A DNA stretch of 60,000 nucleotides from Polytrichum commune. Its lineage: Eukaryota; Streptophyta; Polytrichopsida; Polytrichales; Polytrichaceae. The stretch's first letter is position 1, and each line of letters begins with the position of its first letter. The position numbers and the translations under genes were made by a program. This document shows positions 1 through 10,100 of the stretch, in pieces. The notes beneath the pieces were generated by a model. The model made no database searches, had not been told where the DNA came from, and was given only the letters and a program-made list of their open reading frames with translations. The DNA lies in assembly GCA_950295325.1 (NCBI GenBank), contig OX485808.1, positions 3,972,501 to 4,032,500 on the forward strand, given 5' to 3'.

Positions 1-1850
1 CAAGGACTCATTTACATAGAGTACTGAAATTGAAGCGGATGTGGAGTGTTATAAAGGCTCACCGCTTGCTGACAGATTTAGCCTAGCGTCACATACTCCA
101 AAAGTTGTAACCAGAATCAGGAGAGCTACCAACACTGAGCTTCTTTCCCTGCGTGGTGGCTCCATTTCTAGCTGTGTACAAAATGGTAAAGAGTAATTGA
201 GTCAAGCACCAACGTGTATTAATCTGAAGTCGTGATTTCACATACTTGCAATGAAAAGCGTGAGCCTGTTCACTCTCTTTTACATATCGCAACTCGTTGA
301 AGCAGCTTGAACTGAGAATATGGAATTCATCATTGCCATAAAAGAATCATGGGGCGCAATCGAATTCTGTGGAGAAACTGGCATATCCGTAAGTACTCGA
401 TACAACATAACCTCATAATTACCATCTTTCGAGAGACTTTAGGAAAAAGCATGCACAAAATACAGTATTAGGTGTCCAGTTGAATTTTGTGGTTCCAAAT
501 CGAATTTGGTCACTGGGAATCAATGTACAGGTAGATCAAGCGACCAATTACAAGCCAACCGGTTGAAATGGCAAAGAAACCATTCAAACCTTAGGAACAC
601 AAACTGATCAATTTAGTATGGGATTTAAAGCACAGAATATTCTATACTTTCTCAAGGCGTAACGGATTGTAATTATAAAAAGTAACAAAACCAAAAAGCT
701 AGCTCTGGATGCCACATGAACAGAGAATCGACTGCACATTGGCACCTCACTGCTGCCGACCTCAAGCTCACCAGGTTGTGTCTGACCTGGAGGCACAAAT
801 TATGAGCACTCCAGAGCCCATTTTGAAAGAAAAAGAAATGGACACATGGCGAGACGATTGCCCTTCGAGATGAGCTTGTCAACACGGTCCAATTGTGGTG
901 AGTTGAGTTGGTTCGTGCTGGAATTGGTGGAATTGGTGGAAATAATGCAAGTATAACCTACCCAGAGCACTGTCGAGCTTCTTCGCGACATTACTTGACC
1001 TATGAAAACTGTTCTCTTTTTAAACCGAGTATTTAAGTATTCATTTCAGAGTCAGCCTGAAATTGATGAATCAAGCCTGCAGTTTCATTCTAGAACCAAA
1101 GTGTGCCCTCTGAGTCCTTGATAACGTCACATGCATCATCGGTATAGTACTCCGAAACTCAACTTGATGCAACTCAAATCCAAAGTCAACATTCAAAGAC
1201 AAGCCCGGCGCAAGGAAGAAAGGAAGGAAGGAAGGAAGAAACTTGAGAACACAATCAGCTGCTGACAAATCACCTGACTATGGAAACCCAAGCAGCTTGG
1301 AAGCAGCACTCAGTTCATTCCGTTCGGAGAAGCAAAAAGCTGAAAACAGATCTCGCTCTGTTGGGATCAATTGAAATGTCTTGCTAGTATATATCCTCCC
1401 ATCATCAGCAGTTGTATCACGAGATTTTCAAGTAGTACTTCTAGCAGTAAACAAGTTTTAAGTACCTATGAAATCAAGGAGGAAATTGCAGCAACGCTAA
1501 CAGGTCACGGACAATTGTAAGTAGGAGTTCTGGGCTTGCGGTGCTCTGCTTCCAAGTGCTGTGTGGACGGTGGAAGCTATCTCAATTTACTTAACTTATT
1601 AGAAGACCATTCATCAGTACAGCGACTTTATCAGTGTGCCAGCTGCTACCTCAAGGAAAACGCAGGAGCGGTTTCTACGCAGAAACTCCAAAATGATCAG
1701 AACTCATTAGAAAAATGCGACCTTGAAGATGGATTCTACTACCTAGTACCTACTACACACCTGGGCAGGAAATGTTGTCAACCAAGGGTCCTAAAAGTTG
1801 ACTTTGATGTTTTCAGAATCATGTCCGAAATAGATTTCTACCTTTTCTTT
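1..1850. repeat. Left arm of a long inverted duplication
   Basis: Read on the minus strand, this stretch matches ~33660-35503 almost base for base, with scattered substitutions and small indels. Shared landmarks are the GGAA microsatellite (near 1211-1240 and 34263-34290), the receptor-kinase signal-peptide exon (63-165 and 35338-35440) and the inner end near 1740-1850. The match runs to base 1, so this arm probably continues outside the window. The two arms are separated by about 31.8 kb. Confidence 0.93.
63..165 (-). CDS. First exon of a receptor-kinase sister gene (signal peptide), cut by window edge
   Basis: On the minus strand ATG at 165-163 opens a 34-codon reading frame, MEPPRRERSS followed by a hydrophobic stretch (VLVALLILVTTFGV) and a likely cleavage site near CDA/RL. 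This is a classical secretory signal peptide. The exon ends at a GT donor just below base 63. It is identical in sequence to exon 1 of the LRR receptor kinase at 35338, so a second copy of that gene should run leftward out of the window. A longer overlapping open frame here is a shadow in another frame. Only this exon is visible, so the integrity of the rest of the gene is unknown. Confidence 0.75.
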
Positions 1851-2233
1851 TGATAACCTGAAATAGTATGGAGTCTAGAGGTTGCTTTTTAAAGCGGACT
1901 TGACATCTGAATTAGCTTTAGAGATCCCAGATTAGTTTACTCATGGTCATTGTAGATGACTGCGCAACAAACTTATAGGGGGTTAATTAAGATGGCCTTA
2001 TTAACTAAAATGAGCCAATTGGGCCATTATGAGACAATCCGTACCTTGGGAACGTCCATTGGGAACGTAGTTCACGAGCAAAATCCCGTGGAAATTACTT
2101 CATTACCAATGTTGAGAACAACCAAAAGGTCATCAACAGAGGAAACCACTGTGTTGCAAAGATTAGAGTTGTTTCATATATGCTAGAAGGGCACGTATTG
2201 CGTATCAAAGTTGAACTTAGGTTTAACCCTAAC

Positions 2234-2285
2234 CACGGGTGAACGCCCGTGACGAACCAACGCCCGTGACGAACCAACGCCCGTG
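2234..2285. repeat. Short palindrome followed by two tandem half-copies
   Basis: The core CACGGGTGAACGCCCGTG at 2234-2251 is followed by two 17-base repeats containing AACGCCCGTGACG, so the right half of the hairpin has been amplified alone. It belongs to the dispersed palindrome family of this window. Confidence 0.85.
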
Positions 2286-2463
2286 CAATACAAGGGGGAA
2301 AATCCTTTATACAAGCTTGACTAAACATAGAAAGCTCATGACAACTAAAAAGAAACGATGCGCATGAAAACGAATGTGTTCTAAAATTATTGGTTTAATC
2401 AATGCAACCTCAATAAACAGTGTTCAAATTACTTTGGACTCAAAGTGGATGCATACACCTAAC

Positions 2464-2481
2464 CACGGGTGAACGCCCGTG
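2464..2481. repeat. Isolated dispersed palindrome
   Basis: CACGGGTGAACGCCCGTG, the same variant (GGGTG on the left arm) as at 2234 and 2778. The preceding bases CTAAC are shared with the 2234 copy. Confidence 0.85.
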
Positions 2482-2777
2482 AGTAAATGAAGAAGGTCAT
2501 CACAACTGAGAAGCAACAATGCGCATGACACCGTATGTGTGCTAAAAACAATTATTGCTCAAATCATACAAGCCATAACAGGGACGGTGTAGCATGCGGG
2601 AAGATTCCACAACAAATACAGGATTTGAGCGATGAGAAACATGACACCACAAATGATAGCTGACCACTTGGATGAGTACACCATGCAAATGACAGCAAAA
2701 ATATCAAAAAAAAATGGTTGAACCATATATACCACAGTGGGCAAATGATATTACAGAAAGAAGATGGACATATGTGC

Positions 2778-2795
2778 CACGGGTGAACGCCCGTG
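2778..2795. repeat. Isolated dispersed palindrome
   Basis: CACGGGTGAACGCCCGTG, third copy of the GGGTG variant within 550 bases. Confidence 0.85.
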
Positions 2796-2846
2796 AAGTT
2801 CCAAAACTACGACGACTACGTCAAATCTATAACTAGGAAGGTCCGC

Positions 2847-3405
2847 TCAAGCACAATAGGAGTACGAATCTTTAATCCTTTTCAATTTTAAGTCATGAGG
2901 TTCCCTTTGAGCTGCAATCCTTTGCTTGCGTTTTAGCTCTTCTACACGAAGATTTTCATTCATTAAAATTGTAGCTTCTCGAAGTTGTCTCACTCTTGAA
3001 GCTATGTAATCAGACATTGATGATGTAGTATTGGCCGAACCGCACTTCCAACATCCAGAACTGTTTTCAGACCCCTTGGGCTCACTGGAATGACGCGCTT
3101 GGAGAGCAAGTTGTCTCTTCGCGCGAGGGGGTTGTTTTCTGACCGGAGCTTCATCCGCCACCGCAACAGCAACCGCAACATCAGATGATTGCAAGATCTG
3201 TGCCAATGACAAAAGCAGCAAATGTTCATATGAAAATCGCAAAAGTTGAAGAGAATACTGCAATAGGGGATTCAAAATGAAATTGAATTACCTTAGGACA
3301 TGGTGACGAAACTTCGGCGAAGTCCGCATTAGCATCTGGTATAGCATGTTGTCGACGAGGTGGAGTGGGCACATGATTCTTGGCACGTGTATGCAATGGA
3401 GAATG
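2847..3405 (-). CDS. Two exons of an unrecognised protein with basic coiled-coil C-terminus
   Basis: Two minus-strand exons join in phase 0: complement(3292..3405), with acceptor TTGACAG and donor AAG/GTAATT, and complement(2847..3197), with acceptor GGCACAG, ending in a stop. Together they give about 154 residues. They hold a Pro/Arg-rich start (PTPPRRQHA), an Ala/Val run, a Cys pair (CWKC) and a charged helix likely to be a coiled coil (LREATILMNENLRVEELKRK). No family is recognised. Upstream exons were not found, so this may be the 3' part of a longer gene or a fragment. It lies downstream of the FCP1-like exon on the same strand, but that exon has its own stop and the phases do not match, so I treat it as separate. 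Confidence 0.45.
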
Positions 3406-3625
3406 CTGTCAAGATACATGGAGGTTATGGCATGCAAGATGGACACTGTGTGGAGCAAGACCTTACAGGCGATGGCCCATGAGGAAGTTGGAAAGTGCAG
3501 CAAGCTTGGAACAGAAACCACTGCGTACTCAAAATTGTACACCATGGAATCAAACAAAGCGATCCAAAACGCAGCCAACAAGGTCGAAGTGATGTAACAC
3601 AATTGTGACACCAGGTTACGGCTTG

Positions 3626-3646
3626 CCACGGGCGAACGCCGGTGGG
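3626..3646. repeat. Degenerate dispersed palindrome
   Basis: CCACGGGCGAACGCCGGTGGG, one mismatch in the right arm. It lies in a stretch (3406-3966) where I see no gene. Confidence 0.75.
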
Positions 3647-3966
3647 ACATTGACAGAGTAGTACCTAGTGTTTGACATGCATACAGTATATACCCAGTGT
3701 ATATATATATAAAGTTCACAACACCTATATACATGCTTACATGACAGTGCCGATAGACGAAAATTCAAAGGAGCAAAAACAACATCGCCAAAACACATAT
3801 ACAGTGAAGTGCTAAGCCAATACAGCTCCATATGAACATAAATCCCATGAATTGTACATCTTGATTTCCTCTACACTATATGAAGACGCCCTTCGGGTGT
3901 CTACATAGACATCTGCGCCGCTGGAATTCTACGGTTGGAAGCCAGTTGGCTATGTCTAGCAAATGC

Positions 3967-4661
3967 CTACTTATAAATTTGTGCTTGTGGTGAATCTAGA
4001 TTGAAGGGTCCCTGGCCTGATGGATAAGGGTTGCTCCCCACAAAATCTAGTACAAATTGTTGAGAATTCAAAAGGTTCTGGAGGTAATTATGTAGAGTAT
4101 CCAAGCTCTGGTTCGCAAAAAATGTTGGGGGATTAATATAGCTCCCTGGAGGGTTTGCAATGCATTTGAAAGGGGAGTCATCAACAAGTAATGTTGTTCT
4201 ATGAGTGGGCTGCTTCGAATGTGGCACTGGATGCAACCGGCTCCACTCAAAAAATGAGCACATGTCCTTCAAAAAGAAACTTGAATCAGCATTCACAGGA
4301 CTAGGTAGATTTTGTCCCTTCTCATCGCCCAGAATGTGACACATCTCTTGCCCAAACACAAACTCAGGCTGCCTAAAACCTTTGAAGAAGTGTTGGACAA
4401 GTGGCTTGAGATTCTTCAGAAGCTTCGACGACCACACGACAACATGGAAATTGGACAGCACAAAGCGGAGAAAGCGTCCCAATCCTTTCCTAGGTATGAT
4501 GGCACTATATGGGAGAAATAGTGGAGCCACCTCCCCAGTTATCATGGGGCTATGTTGTGACTCAAGAGCCTTCCTCGTGTTAACATTGTCGCACTTTGCT
4601 GACCTCACAAGAATCCCGTTCACATCCAGCACTAACCATATCTTCTCTCTCCGATGAAAAA
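3967..4661 (-). CDS. Terminal exon with FCP1/NLI-interacting-factor-like HAD phosphatase domain
   Basis: The exon starts after acceptor CCAAGTACAG; with the single base carried over from the 5056 donor the frame is VFHRREKIWLVLDVNGILV. Landmarks of the FCP1-homology HAD fold are visible. They are the first strand with the nucleophile-type Asp (LVLDVNGILV, ~residue 1502), the second strand VVVWSS followed by a helix (~1566), and the acidic pair LLVDDSPF (~1650). The family motif DxDx(T/V) is here DxNx(I), so the second Asp (general acid) is replaced by Asn and phosphatase activity is doubtful. An upstream ATG at 4683 could make this a stand-alone gene of 238 residues. I favour the spliced reading because the phases agree. 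Confidence 0.7.
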
Positions 4662-7600
4662 CTGTACTTGGAGAGGTGAGCATCTGGCGATGACAAAATT
4701 GAGGGTCATTCTAAGGCTTATTCATCATTATGGTTACAATAGTATGGGAAGAAATGATTAATACAAATTGGTATAAGGAAACTTGCCGACACAATCAATT
4801 AGATTGGACAGAGTATCGTACCGTAGGAGGCAATTGCTCCTCTGTCAATTGACCTGTTAACACATCCACACAGTGTGTTCAGTGACGAAGGAGACCTCTC
4901 CCACGGGCGTTCGCCCGTGGGACAGATGGGGGAGGAAATTATGCTAGTCATTTAAGAAATGGAAGAAATGACAAAAACATGTAAAGCATGACTAGTGCCC
5001 CACGGGCGTTCGCCCGTGGGAGAAACAACACCAGCACTACATAAACATATCTTACCTTGAGCTTGAGTGACGGGGATATTTGAGGCCTGCTCGACGCGGG
5101 GAGGAGAGCTCGGTGGAATCCCGTGAGGGCTGGAGGACTCAGCAGCTCCAACATGCACATCACGGCTCGGAGATTCCTGTACACCACTGACATCAATTAT
5201 CTCCACCGTGGAGTCCACAACACTCTGTGCTTGCGCAGCCGTCGATCCGGGATATTGATCTCGTCCACTACGTTCCCGTGGAGCTTCGAAGGCTTTCCAT
5301 CTCTTGCGCATTTTTTGCAACGAAGCGGCATGAAGAATATGCTTCACCTTCACTGCTTCACAAAATGCTGGAGTAGATAGGTACGCAAACATCTTGTGGT
5401 AGTCATATGACTTGTACAAGTGCGCCAAGTTCAACCGCACATTCTCCGGAACCTCCGACAAGTATTTGTCCACGAATGGAGCAAAATGGACCTTGTCCTT
5501 CTCGTCGGGTTGTTTGCCCTCTTCCTTGTCTCCTAATGCCGGTGGAGGTCTTCCAGCAAAAACCGGGTGCGGATCATCGACGAAGTTGAGCTTCACCCTG
5601 TTGTATTCAGGTTTGCCGTAGTCCTCATCTTCCGAATCATCTGTCATGTAGTCGGAAAACGTTCCACGAACCCGATATGGAACGCGGTCTTTCACCTTAA
5701 CCCTGACATCCAACTGCACGCGTCTCTCCGGAACATCGTCATCACTGTCTAGACAAATGACCTCCGTTCGAATGATGACCTCATCTTCCTTCGACGGTGA
5801 CGCGGCTTCACGCTCTTCCTCCACCATAGGTGGCGTCGGTTCAATAGTTGGCCGCCCTTGTCCAAGGACCTCCATAACGGCAGCAGCAACCTCCTCCACA
5901 GGTGAGGAAACGTTCAACTCCACTCGCAAATCCGACCTCTGCACCCCTGCAGGAAGAGGCTCCACATTTTGCGATTGAGTATCGATAGGCGGGACGTCTC
6001 CTACATTGTCATCCTCATGTCGAAGAACTTCGCCCACGTCACCGTCATTATCCTGACTAGTTGGCGCGCTATCCTCCAACGACCGAGAACCCTCTCCAAC
6101 CTTAGGAGGGCGTAGGGATTTTCTTCCCTTTTGGGTAGCCTTCACTTTCTTTCGTGAAGTTGGTTTTGAGGAAAACCTTATTGAAGGCATACCCTCTTGG
6201 GGAACATCTTCCGCCGACTCCTGCCCCACCCCTGGCCGTTGTTTCTCTTGATGATATTCTTGCTCTGAACTTGTACGTGTGATATCATCGTGACGAAACC
6301 CGCGCCCCGGGGTAAGTGGGACACCAGAGGTAAATGATGCTACAGGAAGGGGGAGGCTCTCTCCCCCATGTCCGTCTCCAAGTCTCACGGGCGATCGCCC
6401 GTGGGGGGGTGGCTCCTCACCCAAATCATGTACATGTCCCACGGGCGATCGCCCGTGGGGGGGTGCCTGTTCCCCCAAATCATGTAGATGACTCACGGGA
6501 AATCGCCCGTGGGGGGGTGTCTCTTCCCCCAATGCTTGCACATCCCCCACGGGCGATCGTCCGTGAGGGGTATCATCAACTTCCTCCACCTCCTCAGATG
6601 ACTCCCCTAGCTCATGTAGGGCATCATGCTGTGGCGAATGGTTGGCGTCAACATCCTCCTCGGCGTCCTCTTCTCCAAGATCCCCGACGTCCTCGTCATC
6701 GTCGTCGACTTCCTCCTCCTCTTCATCCTCCTCTTCTTCATAGGTGCCTATTCCAGGAAGGTCCACTTCGTTGTCACCATCCCCCTCTTCGGTATTGTCA
6801 TCCGATTCCCGCCCTTCTTCATTCCACCTCTGCAGGCTCCAGTCAACTGCTGCAAACATCTTTGCCCTCGCTTGACCGGCAACATCCACAGGCACAATGT
6901 TGACAACCTTCATACCCAGAGCCTGCACGTAGAATACGAGCAATCTATGAATGAGGTGTCCACATGCATGTTGAAAAGGCATTTCAAAAACAAGAAAAAA
7001 GAAGAATGGGGAAATTGTTGGATAGTACTTACATGTGCCACAATATGGGCCTTGTTTCCTCCACAAATATTCAAGAAAAATGTCCCCTCCAGACATGAAG
7101 GTTTGATGATGTCAATGTACGTCTGCATCCTCAACTCACCATTGAAAATGCTCCTTGACCCCTCATTGAGATACGCCCTCTTCACTGAATATCTCCTATA
7201 TCGCTTCGGGTCATGCATATTCAACATCTTCCGACCACCGCAAATCCGCACAACAACCTCTGAGGTAGACTCACCTTTGTTGGGAAAAATACAAGTCGTG
7301 ACCCTGAGAACACTCTCCTCGAAGAAGTTGTCACGTGATGCAATCTTTTCCTCGTTGCAACCATGGTAGAAGGCTTCGCAAAATCTGACATTGGAGGGGA
7401 GGAATGTCTTCAAAAGAGTATGGACGAAGTGTCGATCTGGACACTCAGAAACCACTGTCCACAATTGAGGGGCTTCTAAAATACCAGGCATATCCTGACG
7501 AATACCTCGGAGCGTGCCTTCAATCACTTCTTTGATGTGCACGGGACTATTGACTCCCACCTGGCATCTGGGAAGAAACCTTGTGTCCAAAAGAGCATGA

Positions 7601-9942
7601 GTAATTGGGCCCAAATTTTCACCACCTGCACTGCAATGGTAGTCGTTGTCTATGGTCAACACAACATGCTCTTCAGATACGTCACTGATGGTAGTGACTA
7701 GGATATTGTTGACTCCCTCCTTAAACCGTGCAGGAACAGGCATTTTTTTCTTCGCTGGATTCAATGCGGCAGCAAGGTAATCAACTCCCAACAAATCCAG
7801 AAGCCGTTCTCTTTGTAATCGGCCGAAATTGTTCCTCTCCTTCCACGCTTTCCATTCCTCCCGGTCAATGGTCCTCTTCTGGTCTTGTTGAACAAGATAA
7901 CGAGGGATGGGGTTGAGACACTCTGCCATTGCAATGTATGTCTCATTTTTCTTTTTCCTATTCAGCGCCCAATCCCCAATAGTTTTCAACGTGTGCCTAG
8001 GGTACTTGTCACCTTCTTGTATGACCAAGCACTGATCTGCCGCCATATCAAGCTCTTCCTCTGTCAAGCCGCGAGCGTGCTTCAAATCGTTCTTCACAAC
8101 GCTCTTTGGCTTATACCCCTTCTTGTCCTTGACGAGTCGGAGGGTGGTCTTGTCTATATACTCACCCCTCTCGAACTCCAAAAATATCCGCTCCCACTTG
8201 GCCCATAGCGCATCATGCAGCGCCGGGAACACGTGCTCCATTATCAAATTGGACTCTTTTTCCACACGGAAGGTCCACAATAGGCAAGTCAAGAAGTCCT
8301 GCAAATAGACATTATACATTTGAATGAGAACAATTAGGTATCCACATATCCATAACATATGCATATCAATAACATATCCACTTCGATTTGTAAAATTTAG
8401 ACACATGAGAACGGCGACTCCCCCACGGGCGAACGCCCGTGGGGGAGCCACTCTCAAGTTTCCTGTTGCAAGCATAATATTGTATTTGAAATTAAAGTAT
8501 GGGAAGATACCTTCCAATTTTTGAAGGCTTCAGAGTTGCTTGCAGTGGCTCGCACAGTTCGAGCTGGCTTTCCTCGTCTTATCCATGTCTTTCTAGCGTG
8601 CTGAATACACTCAACCTATGATGGAAAGTGCTTTCTATATTCACTATCCAGGTTGAGAACGCCAGAGAGGTGGAACAACGGGTCATCATCGCCCTCGGGG
8701 GCCCACACGACATTGCATGGCCACTTGGAAAAGAATTCTTTTACTTCATCTGTGCTGCTCGGATCATTAACGTACTCTAAGCATGCAGCCAACGTGTGTT
8801 GTCCATTAACAACGTGAAAGGAACTGTCTCGAATTTCGTCAAAGTTGATGGGCTTGCGCCTTCTATCTGCAGGAACAATTGTGAGGAAGTTTGGGTAGTT
8901 CTTTGGTATGAATGCATAGTTAAACAACCATGTCTTCATCTCCTTCAAGTGCGCCTCCGATATCGGCCTACAATTATAACCTGCATCTCCACGCTCTATG
9001 TTGAATATGCTCACGAATCCAGAGACTCCTTCTCCAAAAATCCACACCCTATTGTACTTATTCTTGAACAGCTCCATATCCATTAGCATGTCCCCCACGG
9101 ATTTGTCTGGGGGCCCACTCTTGGACTTCTTAGGAATCTTCTCCAACTCCAGAAATGGACTTTCTTCTTCCGTTGTCTTCTTCCTCCCCTTCTTCGGAAT
9201 GACATCCTCCTCGGGATCGTCTGGTACTCTCATTTGCGAGTCTGTTTCCCTTCTTGCCCTCTTCCTGGATGGCTCCTCACGGGCACCTTCACCAACCCTC
9301 CTCTTCCCCTCACGGATTTGCTTCTTCCTTGATAGTATTTCCTGTTGTGCTTCTTTTGCTTCATCCACTATGATCTTCACACGTTGAAGAGCAACTTTGT
9401 AGTCTCCCTCCAACATGACCACTCTCTCTTGCGGCGTCTTAGTGTGCCGATGTGTTTCCGTGTAGATGATGCAATACGTCAAAAACTCAGTATTCAACAA
9501 CCGTATATTCTCACCCTCCGTGTTTAGCTCTTCGTTATACTCCTCATATCCAAAAGATTCTACATATCCTGCTACTTTGAAATCCTTCTTCCTCTCTGCA
9601 GACTTGCACATAATAAGAAGACGGCTCCCATCCGCTTGAACATCGAGCACTTGCTTTACTTTCATCATCTTCCTCCATGTTGGGTTCGATGCGGACTTCG
9701 TGTATAGAGACAACACCGTTGTCTCACCGTAGCCACTGTACTGCATGAACCATTTGACATCCTCCTACAGGACGTCGATGTCATAATTCACAGCTCTCGA
9801 CAATCCTCCAGGCACTGTCCACAAGAAATACGCATGTTAATATTCAGAGGACCATGTTTTCGAACATTAATAAAGTAATTACATGGTATTTCGTGGGATG
9901 CGTATTTCTACCTTTACGAGCTGTTTGCTTGGTTCTTGCCAT
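3967..9942 (-). CDS. Histone H3-tail-mimic multidomain protein gene (five coding exons, two in-frame TAGs)
   Basis: My model joins complement(9912..9942), (8511..9814), (7033..8298), (5056..6922) and (3967..4661). All junctions use GT/AG and every phase matches (1, 0, 0, 1), giving 1,721 codons with the stop. Order of parts: H3-like N-terminus MARTKQTARKVPGG (1-14); charged region with RKRARR nuclear-localisation-type cluster; ParB/DGQHR-like domain with VVNGQHTL (~285-400); a large conserved-looking region with a glycine-rich FLNICGG motif (446-900); acidic and disordered region with palindrome-encoded repeats (906-1450); FCP1/HAD-like domain (~1490-1660). TAG codons interrupt the frame at residues 27 and 410. 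Either this copy is a decaying paralogue or splicing avoids them. The chaining rests on phase agreement and needs transcript evidence. The product would be expected to act in the nucleus. Confidence 0.6.
4900..5020. repeat. Two intronic palindromes
   Basis: Perfect copies with core CACGGGCGTTCGCCCGTG at 4900-4921 and 4999-5020, both in the intron between the disordered and FCP1-like exons, same orientation. Confidence 0.92.
5056..6922 (-). CDS. Exon encoding acidic, disordered region with palindrome-derived 18-residue repeats
   Basis: This 1,867-base exon lies between acceptor ACGTGCAG and donor CTCAAG/GTAAGA, with one base left over that fits the next exon. It starts with the end of the possible nucleotide-binding motif, then has a Glu/Asp-rich tract (residues ~906-959). 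Four repeats of about 18 residues follow, built around PPHGRSPVG (~985-1047). Next is a long low-complexity part with basic patches (SRKKVKATQKGRKS). A sequence EVICLDSDDD looks like a SUMO-interaction motif (hydrophobic core plus acidic tail). The C-terminal third (FAPFVDKYLSEVPENVRL...MFAYLSTPAFCEAVK) looks folded. No named domain is recognised. Confidence 0.65.
6384..6568 (-). repeat. Four palindrome copies inside coding sequence, 54-base period
   Basis: Copies at about 6384-6405, 6438-6459, 6491-6513 and 6545-6568 are spaced about 54 bases (18 codons) and read as HDLGEE-PPHGRSPVG units on the minus strand. Two have the perfectly symmetrical centre GCGATCGC; the other two carry substitutions. 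The period is a multiple of three, so the repeat expands without breaking the frame. Confidence 0.9.
7033..8298 (-). CDS. Large exon of unknown domain with a glycine-rich FLNICGG motif
   Basis: This is a 422-codon exon bounded by TTTGCAG and CAT/GTAAGT, phase 0 on both sides. It begins DFLTCLLWTF and contains DNDYHCSAGGENLGP, PDRHFVHTLLKTFLP, VVRICGGRKMLNMHDPKRYRR and, at its end, FLNICGGNKAHIVAH. The last motif continues into the next exon as ALGMKVVNIVP. A beta-strand, glycine-rich turn, helix and second beta-strand of this kind resembles motif I of Rossmann-type methyltransferases, but I see no unambiguous catalytic motif. The assignment is a suggestion only. Confidence 0.6.
8418..8447. 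repeat. Intronic palindrome with extended arms
   Basis: The core CACGGGCGAACGCCCGTG is flanked by CTCCCC and GGGGAG, giving about 14 paired bases on each side of AA. It lies in the intron between 8298 and 8511. Confidence 0.9.
8511..9814 (-). CDS. Exon with ParB/DGQHR-like domain, two in-frame TAG codons
   Basis: The exon starts after GTGGACAG (phase 1) and ends at AATTGGAAG/GTATCTTC (phase 0). Residues 34-409 form an open stretch. A basic cluster (RKRARRE) and Lys/Glu-rich helices lie near residues 150-230. The segment CRPISEAHLKEMKTWL...FIPKNYP...FHVVNGQHTLAACLEY matches the pattern of ParB/sulfiredoxin-fold and DGQHR domains, in which an R-P-I stretch, a helix and a final D/N-G-Q-H motif build the nucleotide site. 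TAG at 9765-9767 and at 8616-8618 break the frame. The sequence after the second TAG (VECIQHARKTW to AFKNWK) is clearly protein-like and continues into the next exon. Both TAGs are followed by G, so each could also be read as a 3' splice site, but no partner donor in phase was found. Confidence 0.65.
9912..9942 (-). CDS. First coding exon encoding the histone H3 N-terminal sequence MARTKQTARK
   Basis: On the minus strand GAGAA-ATG is followed by codons for ARTKQTARK and one extra G before the donor GTAGAAAT. The nine residues after Met are identical to H3 residues 1-9, including K4 and K9. After splicing to 9814 the sequence reads K-V-P-G-G-L, which keeps the GG at H3 positions 12-13 but loses S10, T11 and K14. 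The acceptor upstream of the ATG is probably one of the AGs at ~9950-9975 (TATAG or GACAG). The exon is too short for ORF-based finding. Confidence 0.72.
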
Positions 9943-10100
9943 TTCTCCCTATATACTCGATCTGTCTATGTACCTGAATGAAACACCCACTCTCTATTAC
10001 AATTCATTGACTATGTGGACTAACTTCAACGAGATAATAGCGAGATAGGTGGTATGTGGAGACATAGACAAATAGGTGGAACATACACATACAGTATGTG

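Larger units (their letters stand above)
1851..2846. other. Intergenic stretch with three isolated palindromes
   Basis: No convincing coding exon is seen here. The stretch contains palindromes with the variant core CACGGGTGAACGCCCGTG at 2234-2251, 2464-2481 and 2778-2795, listed separately. Confidence 0.5.

Noticed and set aside
89-292. 67-codon open frame on the minus strand, duplicated at 35211-35414
   Set aside because: It overlaps the signal-peptide exon in another frame. The frame starting MEPPRRERSS has the signal-peptide pattern and a proper splice donor, so the longer frame is a shadow preserved by the duplication.
6384-6460. GCGATCGC inside palindromes as the cyanobacterial HIP1 octamer, hinting at bacterial DNA
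   Set aside because: The octamer is just the symmetric centre of the local palindrome variant; surrounding genes have plant introns.
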